64,000 nucleotides of DNA from Microvirga mediterraneensis (GTDB lineage Bacteria; Pseudomonadota; Alphaproteobacteria; Rhizobiales; Beijerinckiaceae). The stretch's first letter is position 1, and every line of letters begins with the position of its first letter. The stretch lies in the NCBI RefSeq assembly GCF_013520865.1, contig NZ_JACDXJ010000001.1:1789001-1853000 (forward strand), given 5' to 3'. Shown here in pieces: positions 41,172 to 50,131 of this stretch. The position numbers and the translations under genes were made by a program. Under the pieces are notes generated by a model. The model saw nothing but the letters and a program-made list of their open reading frames with translations, was not told the DNA's origin and did not search any database.

Positions 41172-43235
41172 TCAGCGGCGGCCGCGCGGGCCGCCTTTGG
41201 AACCGCCCTTGAAGCCCCCCTTCGAGGCACCGCCCTTAGACCCGCCTCCGGGGCCCCCCTTGAAGCCTCCACCCCTCGGACCACCGCGTGAGGGCGCATC
41301 CCCGCGCGGAGGGCCGCGACGGGGACGGTCATCGTCGCCGCGGGCGCGGAACGGACGGTCACCCTGCGGCTTGCGCGGACGATCCTCGCCCCCCTCGCGG
41401 GAGCGGAATGGGCGTTCACCGCCTTCTCCGCGCGGGCGGAACGGCTTGTCGCCGTCGCGGCTGCGGAAAGGCCGGTCGCCGGCCTCACGGGGCTTACGCG
41501 GGCGCTCGTCGTCGCCGTGGGCGCGGAAGGGGCGCTCGCCGGTCTCCCGGCCCCGACGGGCGGGAGCCGCGTCGCGGTCGTCGCGGCGGCGCGGACGGTC
41601 CTCGCCGCCGGCAGCGGTACGGCCCCTGCGCGGTGCAGGCGCTTCCTCTTCCTGCGGCTGGCGCACGAGGCGCTCGACGACGACCTTGCGGCCTTCGCTC
41701 GACGCAATCGCGCCGACGCGCTCGCGCTGGCGCTCCCCGCTCGCGGCTCGAGCTTCCTTGGGATCGGCGCCGCGGCGCGGGGATCTCCGGCGCGGGGCAT
41801 CCTCGTCCGTCTCGCCGGCGCGCCACACGCTCGTCTTTACGTCAAGACGGGAGGGACGCTTCTTCGGCTCCTCCTCGTCGCGCTCGAACCGGTCTCCGCC
41901 ACGGCCGCGCGACGGCCGCTCATCGTCGTCCCGGCGACGGCGCGGACGTTCGTCGTCCCGGTCGCGGGCAAAGCGCGAGGGACGCTCGCCGCGCTCTTCG
42001 CGGTCCTGCTTCTTGGACGAGCCGAAGGGCGCGATGGGCTCGCGCACCGGGCTTTCGAAATCGACGCCCGCTTCGGCGGCCAACGCCTCTCCGAGCTGAT
42101 CCCGCAGCACCTTGGTGCGGACCTCTTCCACGAGGCCGACCTCGAGGTCGCCGAGCTGGAACGGGCCGAAGGACATGCGGATCAGGCGGTTCACCTGCAT
42201 GCCGAGATGTTCGAGGATGCGCTTGATCTCGCGGTTCTTGCCCTCGCGCAGGCCCATCGTGATCCAGACATTGTCGCCCTGCATCCGGTCGAGGCGCGCT
42301 TCGATGGGACCGTAATCGATCCCGTCGATGCTGATGCCGTCGCGCAGCTTGTCGAGATCCGCCTGATTGATCTCGCCATGGGCGCGCACCTTGTAGCGGC
42401 GCAGCCAGCCGGTGTCCGGGTGGGCGATGACGCGGGCAAGGCCGCCGTCGTTGGTCAGGAGCAGCAGGCCTTCGGTGTTGATGTCGAGCCGGCCCACGGC
42501 CACCACGCGGGGCAGATCCTCGGGCAGGTTGTCGAACACGGTCGGACGGCCTTCCGGGTCGCGGGCCGTGGTCACGAGGCCGCGCGGCTTGTGGAAGAGC
42601 CACAGGCGCGTCCGCTCCTTGGCGGGCAGGGGCTCGCCGTCCACGGTGATCTTGTCGGCCGCCGTCACATTGATGGCCGGGGATTCCAGCACCTTGCCGT
42701 TGAGGGTCACGCGGCCTTCCGCGATCAGCACCTCCGCGTCGCGGCGCGACGCGACGCCCGCCCGGGCAATGACCTTGGCAATGCGGTCCTCGACGGGCTC
42801 CTGCGGCTCGGCCTGCGCGACGGGGCTTTCCTCGCGGGCGCGGCGCGGACGATCCTCGGCCGAGCGGTCGAAGCGGCGCGGGCGCTCGTCGCCGGCGCGG
42901 CTGCGGAAGGGCTTGTCCCCGCCGCTGCGCGCACGGAACGGCTTATCGCCGCCTTCGCCACGGGGCCGGAAGGATTTCTTTTCTCCGCCTTCGGAGCGGC
43001 GGGGGCGCTCACCGCCTTCTCCGCGCGGGCGGAACGGCTTGTCGCCGTCGCGGCTGCGGAAAGGCCGGTCGCCATCCTCACGGGGCTTGCGGGGGCGGTC
43101 GTCGTCGCCCCGGGCGCGGAAGGGGCGCTCGCCACCCTCGCGGGGCTTTCGGAAGGGCCTGTCACCCGAGGGGCGGCCGCGGTCGGAGCGTCCCGAGGAA
43201 CGGCCCCTGCGATTATCGTCGTTGCTGTCGGTCAT
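41172..43235 (-). CDS. rluB: RluB-family 23S rRNA pseudouridine synthase with Arg/Gly-rich disordered ends
   Basis: 687 residues from MTDSNDDNRRG at 43235. The catalytic part is residues about 140-395: an S4 domain (RIAKVIARAGVASRRDAEVLIAEGRV) and the RsuA/RluB motif VGRLDINTEGLLLLTNDGG with catalytic Asp, then REGKNREIKRILEHLGM. Residues 1-135 and 440-687 are low-complexity RPFR, DDDRPR and GGFKGG repeats. Pseudouridine in helix 89 of 23S rRNA is the expected product. Divergent from tadA with a 54-base gap. The first and last parts share identical DNA (see direct repeats). Confidence 0.92.
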   Translation of the reverse strand: MTDSNDDNRRGRSSGRSDRGRPSGDRPFRKPREGGERPFRARGDDDRPRKPREDGDRPFRSRDGDKPFRPRGEGGERPRRSEGGEKKSFRPRGEGGDKPFRARSGGDKPFRSRAGDERPRRFDRSAEDRPRRAREESPVAQAEPQEPVEDRIAKVIARAGVASRRDAEVLIAEGRVTLNGKVLESPAINVTAADKITVDGEPLPAKERTRLWLFHKPRGLVTTARDPEGRPTVFDNLPEDLPRVVAVGRLDINTEGLLLLTNDGGLARVIAHPDTGWLRRYKVRAHGEINQADLDKLRDGISIDGIDYGPIEARLDRMQGDNVWITMGLREGKNREIKRILEHLGMQVNRLIRMSFGPFQLGDLEVGLVEEVRTKVLRDQLGEALAAEAGVDFESPVREPIAPFGSSKKQDREERGERPSRFARDRDDERPRRRRDDDERPSRGRGGDRFERDEEEPKKRPSRLDVKTSVWRAGETDEDAPRRRSPRRGADPKEARAASGERQRERVGAIASSEGRKVVVERLVRQPQEEEAPAPRRGRTAAGGEDRPRRRDDRDAAPARRGRETGERPFRAHGDDERPRKPREAGDRPFRSRDGDKPFRPRGEGGERPFRSREGGEDRPRKPQGDRPFRARGDDDRPRRGPPRGDAPSRGGPRGGGFKGGPGGGSKGGASKGGFKGGSKGGPRGRR
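41417..41480. repeat. 64-base direct repeat within rluB, downstream copy
   Basis: This 64-base sequence is identical to 43010-43073; it encodes the same RPFRSRDGDKPFRPRGEGGE residues in the C-terminal and N-terminal tails. Confidence 0.85.
43010..43073. repeat. 64-base direct repeat within rluB, upstream copy
   Basis: Identical to 41417-41480 in the same orientation, about 1.6 kb apart. The two copies flank the whole pseudouridine synthase domain. Confidence 0.85.
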
Positions 43236-43289
43236 GAGAGCCTGATAGCAGAGGAGTTCCACAGAAGCGAGGGTTAAGGAGCGAACCGG

Positions 43290-43769
43290 TTGACGGATAA
43301 CGCCCATCACGAGCCGCTTGATCCGGGACGGCCGGATCCCATGAGCGTCGCCTTCGACGAGGCCCGCGCCGCCGCCGCGCGCGGGGAGGTGCCCGTAGGG
43401 GCCGCCATCGTCAAGGACGGCCGGGTCGTCGCCTCGGCGGGCAACCGCCCGCGCGAGCTGCGGGACCCCTCGGCCCACGCGGAAATGCTCGCCATCCGCC
43501 GGGCCTGCGAGGCTCTGGACGACGAGCGGCTCTCCGGCTGCGATCTCTACGTGACCCTGGAGCCCTGCACCATGTGCGCGGGAGCGATCTCCTTCGCCCG
43601 GATCCGGCGGGTCTATTACGCGGCCCACGACCCGAAGGGCGGCGCGGTCGACAGCGGCGTGCGCTTCTTCGACCAGCCCACCTGCCATCACGCCCCGGAG
43701 GTCTATGGCGGCATCCGGGAAAGCGAGGCGGGTGAATTGCTGCGGGGGTTTTTCGCAGGGCGGCGGTAA
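43290..43769 (+). CDS. tadA: tRNA-specific adenosine-34 deaminase
   Basis: 159 residues. The TTG at 43290 is favoured by AAGGAG eight bases upstream; the first ATG (43341) has none. Zinc ligands and catalytic Glu are in SAHAEMLAIR (residue 64) and EPCTMCAGAI (residue 92). It makes inosine at the wobble position of tRNA-Arg. It lies divergent from rluB. Confidence 0.93.
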   Translation: MTDNAHHEPLDPGRPDPMSVAFDEARAAAARGEVPVGAAIVKDGRVVASAGNRPRELRDPSAHAEMLAIRRACEALDDERLSGCDLYVTLEPCTMCAGAISFARIRRVYYAAHDPKGGAVDSGVRFFDQPTCHHAPEVYGGIRESEAGELLRGFFAGRR

Positions 43770-43853
43770 GGGTCTTCGGCTGACACGAGCTTCAAGGCTC
43801 CCGCAAAGGCAGTGAACCTTGCAGGGCCCGCGATGCTCATCAGAGATCCGCGG

Positions 43854-45563
43854 TCAGACGACGAAGAAGTCCTTTTCCGTGAGTTTCAAATTCTTATCGA
43901 GGGTCCCGATCTGGATCTGCGGCTGCTTCCCCGTGCCGTCGGCATCATAGAAAAGCTTCCCGGACTTCTTGTCGTAGACAATCCGGTCCGAGCCATCGTG
44001 GGCCTTGTTGCCGACGAAGAAGGCATCCTTCTTGAGCTTTCCGGCCTTGAGCTTTGTGAAGATCGATTTAGCCAGGTAGATCGTGTCGTCCTTGACGTTA
44101 AAGCCGATGATCTTGTCGATGTTCGTGTTCTTCTTCTTGGCCACGGCGGCATCGAAATAAAACGAGTCCGCGCCGGCTCCTCCGCTCAGGGTGTCCTTGC
44201 CGAGCCCGCCATACAGAATGTCCGCGCCGTCGCCTCCGTCGAGGAAGTCATTGCCGGCGTCGCCCGAGAGCTGATCGTCTCCAGCGCCGCCAGAGAGCTT
44301 GTCGTTGCCGCCGAGACCGTTCACATAATCTTTGCCCGTCGTGCCGGTATAAAGGTCGTCGCCCTGTGTCGCGGTCCACGCGGGGGAGGTCGGCGTCGTG
44401 GGATCCGTGGGGTTATTCGGCGTCGTGGGACCAGGGGGAGTGCCGAACGCGCCGAAAATCTCACTTTCGAAGTGGAATGTACTGTCATCCCTCCAACTGA
44501 CGACGAAGGTGCCGTTGGCGAGCGGGATGAGGGCAGGATTGAATTGGTTTCCTGCCGTGACGGTGCCGACAATAACTGCGTCCTGGGTGATGGTTCCGTT
44601 GGCGGCACAGGCCGCTACGTAGACGTCTGTGTCGTTGGCGGCCTTCCTTACCTCAAAGCTCAGCGCGAACCCGCCATTGGCCAGCGCGATAACCTGAGGA
44701 CTGCCCTCGATCACCAGATCGGGAATGGGGAAATCAACGGCCGCTCCCGCAGGCTGTCCGCTGGCATTGAACACTTGCAGGTGCATCACCTTGGCGCCAG
44801 CCGCTGTCTTGTTTTCCCAGACTACAACAAAGCTGCCACTCGCAAGAGGGGAAAAGCCAGGGTGAACCGCGCTTTCCACATTCGATGTGCCAAGGATCCA
44901 GTCGGCATCGAATTCGCCTGTAGTGAGACTGGTTGGCCAAGCATGGATCGTCGTCGATCCAATGCCCGATTCCGCATACAGCGTAATGGTGCTCCCGTTC
45001 GGCATGGCTCCCGTTGCCGCAATGTCTCCTTCCAAATGGGGGGCATCGTGAACAGGAGACCATGTCGAAGACCATGTCGCGTTGCTTGGACTCAGGACGC
45101 TTTTGAACAGAGCATTCTGTGAATCCGAAGTGCCAGCGTAGAGGACGGCGAAGCCGCCATCGGCCGTGGCGCCGATGCTATGCAGGTTCAGGCTGGATGC
45201 CCGTGCGTCGCTGACCGCGAGAGGATCACCCGCAAGCAAGGCATGGTTCTGCTGGGGAGAGCCGAAGAATTTAGCCGCGAGTTTGCCGTCGGATCCATCG
45301 TACCAGACCAGTACCGTTCTTCCGTCGGCCAGGGTCACGCCTTCGAGTTGTGTGAAATCGGTGCTCGCCTTCTGATATGCCAGTTCCTTCCCACGCAGAA
45401 TTTGTCCTGCCGGGCTCATGATCTGAGTGAAGACGCTTGCGACTTGAGTTGGCCCATCCGTCTCTGTCCAGGCAATCATGTAATTGCCGTCAGACAGGGC
45501 AATTGCGGTGCTCGCAAATGAATTGGGGATGCTCAGAGGCGTGCTGTGCGGAAGAGAGGCCAT
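43854..45563 (-). CDS. RTX-type calcium-binding secreted protein with propeller-like N-terminus
   Basis: 569 residues. Residues 1-370 consist of repeated (A/P)LxDGxxxxxW segments such as [13 protein letters not shown] and [13 protein letters not shown], so a beta-propeller is likely. A Pro/Thr linker ([10 protein letters not shown]) follows. The RTX block has about five nonapeptides ([28 protein letters not shown]), then a module with [21 protein letters not shown] and the type I secretion end TEKDFFVV. No signal peptide, as expected for ABC export. Start has no clear ribosome site. An AT-rich palindrome lies 20 bases upstream. Confidence 0.85.
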   Translation of the reverse strand: MASLPHSTPLSIPNSFASTAIALSDGNYMIAWTETDGPTQVASVFTQIMSPAGQILRGKELAYQKASTDFTQLEGVTLADGRTVLVWYDGSDGKLAAKFFGSPQQNHALLAGDPLAVSDARASSLNLHSIGATADGGFAVLYAGTSDSQNALFKSVLSPSNATWSSTWSPVHDAPHLEGDIAATGAMPNGSTITLYAESGIGSTTIHAWPTSLTTGEFDADWILGTSNVESAVHPGFSPLASGSFVVVWENKTAAGAKVMHLQVFNASGQPAGAAVDFPIPDLVIEGSPQVIALANGGFALSFEVRKAANDTDVYVAACAANGTITQDAVIVGTVTAGNQFNPALIPLANGTFVVSWRDDSTFHFESEIFGAFGTPPGPTTPNNPTDPTTPTSPAWTATQGDDLYTGTTGKDYVNGLGGNDKLSGGAGDDQLSGDAGNDFLDGGDGADILYGGLGKDTLSGGAGADSFYFDAAVAKKKNTNIDKIIGFNVKDDTIYLAKSIFTKLKAGKLKKDAFFVGNKAHDGSDRIVYDKKSGKLFYDADGTGKQPQIQIGTLDKNLKLTEKDFFVV

Positions 45564-45582
45564 GATTGTGGTACCGATTGAT

Positions 45583-45610
45583 GTTTATATACGATATATC
45601 GTTAATAAAC
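45583..45610 (-). promoter_or_regulatory. AT-rich imperfect palindrome upstream of the RTX gene
   Basis: GTTTATATACGAT faces ATCGTTAATAAAC (11 of 13 pairs) around a 12-base perfect palindrome ACGATATATCGT. It is 20 bases before the start codon, so it could be the operator or core promoter. An ATATATCGT element also precedes the RTX gene at 59757. Confidence 0.45.
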
Positions 45611-45640
45611 TCCGGCGCATTTGGCCATCCCTGATAGCGG

Positions 45641-45667
45641 AAAGACGTGCGCGAGCGCACGTCTTTC
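45641..45667 (-). terminator. Terminator of the dehalogenase gene, possibly bidirectional
   Basis: AAAGACGTGCGC-GA-GCGCACGTCTTT, twelve pairs. T-rich tails exist on both sides. It lies just past the stop at 45690. Confidence 0.7.
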
Positions 45668-45689
45668 TAATTTCCTGAAATGGGCTGCA

Positions 45690-46598
45690 TCAAGCAGCCA
45701 GAAAAGCCTGCAGTGCCTCCAGCGTCGCGCTCGGGTTTTCTTCAGCCACGAAATGTCCCGACGTGATGCCGTTGCCCGTCGCTTTGGGGGCGAAACTCCG
45801 GTGCCAGATCTCCAGCGGCTGCTTCCGGTCGCCGATGGGGCCGCTGACGAGATAGTAGTCGCTCCAGATCAGGTGGGTCGGGCATTGGATCGTCCTGCCC
45901 GCGGCCAGATCCGCTTCGTCGGCTTCGATGTCCTGTGTCGCACCGGCCCGGTAGTCCTCGCAGAAGGCGTGGATGCGGCTGGGCTCGTTGCAGCTCTGCC
46001 AATAGGAGTGCAGGGCCTTGGGATTGAAAGGGCTCAGATCGCCCGTGGCCGACCATTGCCGCATAAGACCTTCGAAATAAGGGATCGGATCGCGTCCGAT
46101 CTCCTCTTCCGGTTTCGGGTGAGCTTGCGAGAGATAACCCCAATGCGTTTCCGGAATTTCCCCGGACCGCATCTGCTCCCACACATGATAGGTCGGGAGG
46201 ATGTCGAGAAGGGCGAGCCGCTCCACCCGGCCCGGATGGTCGAGGGCGAGCCGGTAGGCCACGCGGGCTCCGCGATCATGGCCGGCCACGGCGAAATGCA
46301 CATGCCCCAGCGCTTCCATGACCCGGATCACGTCCCGGCCCATGGCGCGCTTGGAATAAGTCTCGTGCTTCGGATCGCCCTTGGGGGCCGCGGACCAGCC
46401 ATAGCCGCGCATGTCCATGCAGACGACCTTGTAGGTCTCGGCCAATGTCGGCGCGAGGCGGTGCCACATGGCATGAGTCTGAGGAAAACCGTGCAGCAGG
46501 ACCAGCGGCTTTCCATCGCCTTTCGTGCGCACGAAGATGCGTCCTACCTCCGTGTCGATCCAGTGGCTTTCGAAATCAGGAAAGAGATCGTCGCTCAT
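45690..46598 (-). CDS. Haloacetate / fluoroacetate dehalogenase-type alpha/beta hydrolase
   Basis: 302 residues. Motif HGFPQT (36-41) forms the oxyanion region. The nucleophile is D108 in GHDRGARV, with R109 and R112 for the carboxylate. The acid is D132 and the catalytic base H282 (GHFVAEENP). H152, W153 and Y216, the halide-pocket residues of fluoroacetate dehalogenase, are all present at matching spacing. This residue set is diagnostic of haloacetate dehalogenase H-1 and FAcD; other alpha/beta hydrolases lack HW. No halide export or dehalogenase regulator is nearby. Confidence 0.82.
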   Translation of the reverse strand: MSDDLFPDFESHWIDTEVGRIFVRTKGDGKPLVLLHGFPQTHAMWHRLAPTLAETYKVVCMDMRGYGWSAAPKGDPKHETYSKRAMGRDVIRVMEALGHVHFAVAGHDRGARVAYRLALDHPGRVERLALLDILPTYHVWEQMRSGEIPETHWGYLSQAHPKPEEEIGRDPIPYFEGLMRQWSATGDLSPFNPKALHSYWQSCNEPSRIHAFCEDYRAGATQDIEADEADLAAGRTIQCPTHLIWSDYYLVSGPIGDRKQPLEIWHRSFAPKATGNGITSGHFVAEENPSATLEALQAFLAA

Positions 46599-46747
46599 GG
46601 AAGGCTACTCGCTGATTTGGGACAAGGACGACGCGAGAAGATAGGGCATTTGTTCCCAAAAGGGATTGCGCCCTTACGGAAAATGTGGCGCAACTCTAAC
46701 GAGAATCATCTGCCGTTGCGTCATCCCTCGATGGAAGTATGCGACGG

Positions 46748-48025
46748 TCAGCTCCGCTCTCGCTCCACGGCGCGCCAGCCGATGTCCTTTCGGCAGAAGC
46801 CCTCAGGCCAGTCGATCTGCGACACCGCCTCATAGGCCTTGGCCTGGGCCTCGGAGATGGTGCGTCCCAACGCCGTGACGTTGAGCACGCGTCCGCCATT
46901 GGCAACGATCCTGTCGCTGTCTTGTTTCGTGCCGGCATGGAAGACGATGACGTCGTTCAAGGCCTCGGCCTTGTCGATGCCGCGGATCTCCGATCCTTTC
47001 TCGATGGCTCCAGGATAGCCCTTGGCCGCCATGACGACGGTGAGTGCGGCCTGATCCGACCATTGCAGCGAGATGCTGTTCAGAACGCCGTCGCAGGCGG
47101 CCAGGAGCGCCGTCACGAGATCGGATTTCAGGCGCGGCAGCAGCACCTGGGTTTCGGGATCTCCGAGCCGGGCGTTGTATTCGATGAGCTGCGGCCCGTC
47201 CTTGGTGAGCATCAGTCCCGCATAGAGGATGCCCTTATAGGGAGTGCCACGCGCCTTCATGCCGGCGAGCGTCGGCTCGATGATCTCGCGCATGGCTTGG
47301 GCTTGCAGCTCCGGCGTCATCACGGCGGCGGGCGAATAGGCCCCCATGCCGCCGGTATTGGGGCCCTGGTCGCCGTCGAAGACGCGCTTGTGATCCTGCG
47401 CCGTGCCGAACGGCACGGCGTGCGTGCCGTCGCAGAGCGCGAAGAAGCTCGCCTCTTCGCCTTCGAGAAAGGCCTCGATCACTACCTCGGCCCCGGCGGC
47501 CCCGAGGCCGCCGCCGATCATCATGTCGATGGCCTCCTCGGCCTCCTCGAACGAGGTGGCGACCACCACGCCCTTGCCGGCGGCGAGGCCGTCCGCCTTC
47601 ACCACGATCGGCACGCCGTAACTGCGGATATAGGTTTTGGCCGCTTCCGCATCGGTGAAGCGCCGGTAGGCGGCGGTGGGGATGTTGAACTCCGCGCACA
47701 GATCCTTGGTGAAGGCCTTCGAACCTTCGAGCTGGGCGGCTGCCCTGCTCGGCCCGAAGGCCTTGATCCCCTCGGCCTGGAGATCGTCTACGAGGCCTGC
47801 CACCAGGGGTGCCTCCGGCCCAACCACGACGAAATCGACCTTCATCACCCGGCAGAAATCGATCACCGCCCGATGGTCCGCGACGTCGAGCGCCACATTG
47901 GTGCCGTGCTGCGCCGTGCCGGGATTGCCGGGGGCAATGAGGAGATTGTCGCACAGGGCGCTCGCCGAGAGGCTTCTGGCCAGAGCATGCTCCCGCCCGC
48001 CGGATCCGATGAGAAGAATGTTCAT
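46748..48025 (-). CDS. purD: Phosphoribosylamine-glycine ligase
   Basis: 425 residues. ATP-grasp enzyme of purine synthesis. Recognised from the N-terminal [19 protein letters not shown], the [15 protein letters not shown] region, [17 protein letters not shown] near residue 285, and [11 protein letters not shown]. Normal length. Divergent from xseA with a 184-base gap that presumably holds both promoters. Confidence 0.95.
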   Translation of the reverse strand: MNILLIGSGGREHALARSLSASALCDNLLIAPGNPGTAQHGTNVALDVADHRAVIDFCRVMKVDFVVVGPEAPLVAGLVDDLQAEGIKAFGPSRAAAQLEGSKAFTKDLCAEFNIPTAAYRRFTDAEAAKTYIRSYGVPIVVKADGLAAGKGVVVATSFEEAEEAIDMMIGGGLGAAGAEVVIEAFLEGEEASFFALCDGTHAVPFGTAQDHKRVFDGDQGPNTGGMGAYSPAAVMTPELQAQAMREIIEPTLAGMKARGTPYKGILYAGLMLTKDGPQLIEYNARLGDPETQVLLPRLKSDLVTALLAACDGVLNSISLQWSDQAALTVVMAAKGYPGAIEKGSEIRGIDKAEALNDVIVFHAGTKQDSDRIVANGGRVLNVTALGRTISEAQAKAYEAVSQIDWPEGFCRKDIGWRAVERERS

Positions 48026-48209
48026 GATCTTCGCCTCCCTGTGCTGCCTGCGCTCTTAAAGGCTATGGGCTTTTGCGCCTAGTCTGGAAAGCGTGAAGCG
48101 CCAGGGTTTCGCGGGCGCGGCGAAATGCACAGGGGATAGTTTGGCATTGTGAACGGCTGTTGCGTCCGCGCCCTTGGCAGGGTGCCGCCGGGCGGATTAG
48201 GTTCACGGC

Positions 48210-49784
48210 ATGTTCGCAGAAAAAGCTCCCTCGAATGCTCCCGAATGGTCGGTGTCCGACCTGGCGGGGGCCCTCAAGCGCACCCTCGAGGATGCGTTCG
48301 GTCATGTACGCCTGCGGGGCGAGGTGTCGGGCTATCGCGGTCCCCATTCGTCGGGCCATGCCTATTTCTGCTTGAAGGATCAGAATGCCCGCATCGACGC
48401 GGTGATCTGGAAGGGATCCTTCGCGCGGCTCAAGTTCCGCCCCGAGGAGGGGATGGAGGTCATCGCCACCGGGCGCATCACCACCTTTCCGGGCTCGTCC
48501 AAGTACCAGATCGTCATCGAGACGCTCGAGCCCGCCGGCATCGGCGCGCTCATGGCGCTGCTCGAGGAGCGCCGCCGCAAGCTCAACGCCGAGGGGCTGT
48601 TCGCTCAGGAGCGCAAGCGGCCCCTGCCGTTCCTGCCGCGGGTGATCGGCGTCGTCACCTCGCCGACCGGGGCGGTGATCCGGGATATTCTGCACCGGCT
48701 CGAGGACCGTTTCCCGCGCCGGGTTCTGGTATGGCCCGTGCGCGTGCAGGGCGAGACCTGCGCGGCGGAGGTGGCCGCCGCCATTCGCGGCTTCAACGCC
48801 CTGGCGCCCGGCGGGCCGATTCCACGCCCCGACGTGCTGATCGTCGCCCGCGGCGGTGGTTCCATTGAGGACCTGTGGGGCTTCAACGAGGAAATCGTGG
48901 TGCGCGCTGCCGCCGAGAGCGCCATCCCGCTCGTCTCGGCCGTTGGCCACGAGACCGACACGACGCTGATCGACTATGCGTCCGACCGAAGGGCTCCCAC
49001 ACCTACGGGTGCCGCCGAGATGGTGGTGCCGGTGCGGGTCGAGCTGATGGCGGCCGTCAACGATCTCTCCCGGCGCCATATGGAAGCGACGCTGCGCCTC
49101 GTGGAACGCCGGCGGTCGGACCTGCGCGCCACGGCCCGTGCCCTGCCGACGCCGGAAGCCCTGTTCTCGCCCAAGCGTCAGCGGCTCGACCTTGCGGCCG
49201 CCAAGCTCTACCCGGCGCTCGCCCGCAATGCGCGCGGCCATGAGGAGCGGCTGCTCAAGGTCGCGCGCCAGCTGACCCATGTTTCTCCGGTGGCCAATGT
49301 CGCACGCATGCGCGCCCGGCTCGATGCGGTCGGCCCGCGTCCCTACAATGCGGTCTGCCGCTCCGTCCTGCTGCGCGAGGAGAGCCTGAAGCAGATCGGC
49401 CGCCGCCTGGTGGTCTCGCGCGAGGCGCTGCTGCGCGCCGAGCGGACGCGCGTGGCGCAGGGACGTGAACTCACCCAGAGGGTGGCCGAGCGCCTCGTGC
49501 CGGCCCTGCAGGGGCAGATCGCCCGCAAGGCCGACAGGCTCGAAGCGGTGTCGAAGCTCTTCGACAGCCTCAACTATAAGTCCGTGCTCAGGCGCGGTTT
49601 TGCCCTGGTCCGGGATGCGGACGGGCAGCCGCTCAATTCGGCCGATGCGGTGCTGGACGGCCAGGCCCTGGTGCTCGAATTCGCCGACGGCAGGGCGGAT
49701 GCGACTGGCGGGCGGATCGGATCGCGACCGAGGGTGGCCAAGCCGAAGCTCGTGGTGGCGGAAGAGCAGGGTGCCTTGTTCTGA
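48210..49784 (+). CDS. xseA: Exodeoxyribonuclease VII large subunit
   Basis: 524 residues. The OB-fold N-terminus contains HVRLRGEVSGYRGPHSSGHAYF, and the catalytic domain has VTSPTGAVIRDILHRL, IVARGGGSIEDLWGFNEE and SAVGHETDTTLIDYASD. A long coiled-coil C-terminus follows. With XseB it digests single-stranded DNA. Small subunit xseB is not in the window. Confidence 0.93.
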   Translation: MFAEKAPSNAPEWSVSDLAGALKRTLEDAFGHVRLRGEVSGYRGPHSSGHAYFCLKDQNARIDAVIWKGSFARLKFRPEEGMEVIATGRITTFPGSSKYQIVIETLEPAGIGALMALLEERRRKLNAEGLFAQERKRPLPFLPRVIGVVTSPTGAVIRDILHRLEDRFPRRVLVWPVRVQGETCAAEVAAAIRGFNALAPGGPIPRPDVLIVARGGGSIEDLWGFNEEIVVRAAAESAIPLVSAVGHETDTTLIDYASDRRAPTPTGAAEMVVPVRVELMAAVNDLSRRHMEATLRLVERRRSDLRATARALPTPEALFSPKRQRLDLAAAKLYPALARNARGHEERLLKVARQLTHVSPVANVARMRARLDAVGPRPYNAVCRSVLLREESLKQIGRRLVVSREALLRAERTRVAQGRELTQRVAERLVPALQGQIARKADRLEAVSKLFDSLNYKSVLRRGFALVRDADGQPLNSADAVLDGQALVLEFADGRADATGGRIGSRPRVAKPKLVVAEEQGALF

Positions 49785-49845
49785 TTGAGGATTGGAAATC
49801 CTCGGCTCACCTGCTTATGTGAGGAAAGGCGCAACGCATTTCTCG

Positions 49846-50076
49846 ATGTCATCGATGTTGAACAAGATCGAACGCAGCGGCGGCGAAGCCGTCGTGCAAT
49901 ATCTCGACAGTAACCTTCGGGTCGTGAAGCCCGGGGCCTATGTGCGCTGCGCGGTGACGGGCGTCCAGATTCCCCTCGACGAGCTGAAATATTGGAGTGT
50001 CGAGAGGCAGGAGGCCTATGCCTCTCCCGAGGCGGTCATGATGCGCATCACAGGCCAGCCCGTGCCTCGACAGTAG
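49846..50076 (+). CDS. DUF2093 protein
   Basis: About 76 residues from MSSMLNKIERSGG (start 49846, or 49855 three codons on). DUF2093 is seen in VQYLDSNLRVVKPGAYVRCAVTGVQIPLDELKYWSVERQEAYASPEA. The one cysteine-containing strand suggests a small beta-rich protein. It follows xseA after about 60 bases, a common arrangement in Rhizobiales. Function unknown. Confidence 0.82.
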   Translation: MSSMLNKIERSGGEAVVQYLDSNLRVVKPGAYVRCAVTGVQIPLDELKYWSVERQEAYASPEAVMMRITGQPVPRQ

Positions 50077-50087
50077 CGCTGGAGCCC

Positions 50088-50120
50088 TTTTCGGCGAACC
50101 GGATCCACTTCGCCGGAAAA
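50088..50120. repeat. Short copy of the ACCGGATYCACTT palindromic repeat
   Basis: TTTTCGGCGAA (50088-50098) faces TTCGCCGGAAAA (50109-50120) around CCGGATCCAC. Same core as the right part of 32680-32790. It sits between the convergent ends of DUF2093 and lpxK. Confidence 0.6.
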
Positions 50121-50131
50121 TGAGCTAACCT

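Noticed and set aside
41172..43235. Many short direct repeats suggesting a CRISPR array
   Set aside because: The repeats are codon-periodic and encode RPFR/DDDRPR tails of rluB; there are no unique spacers or cas genes.
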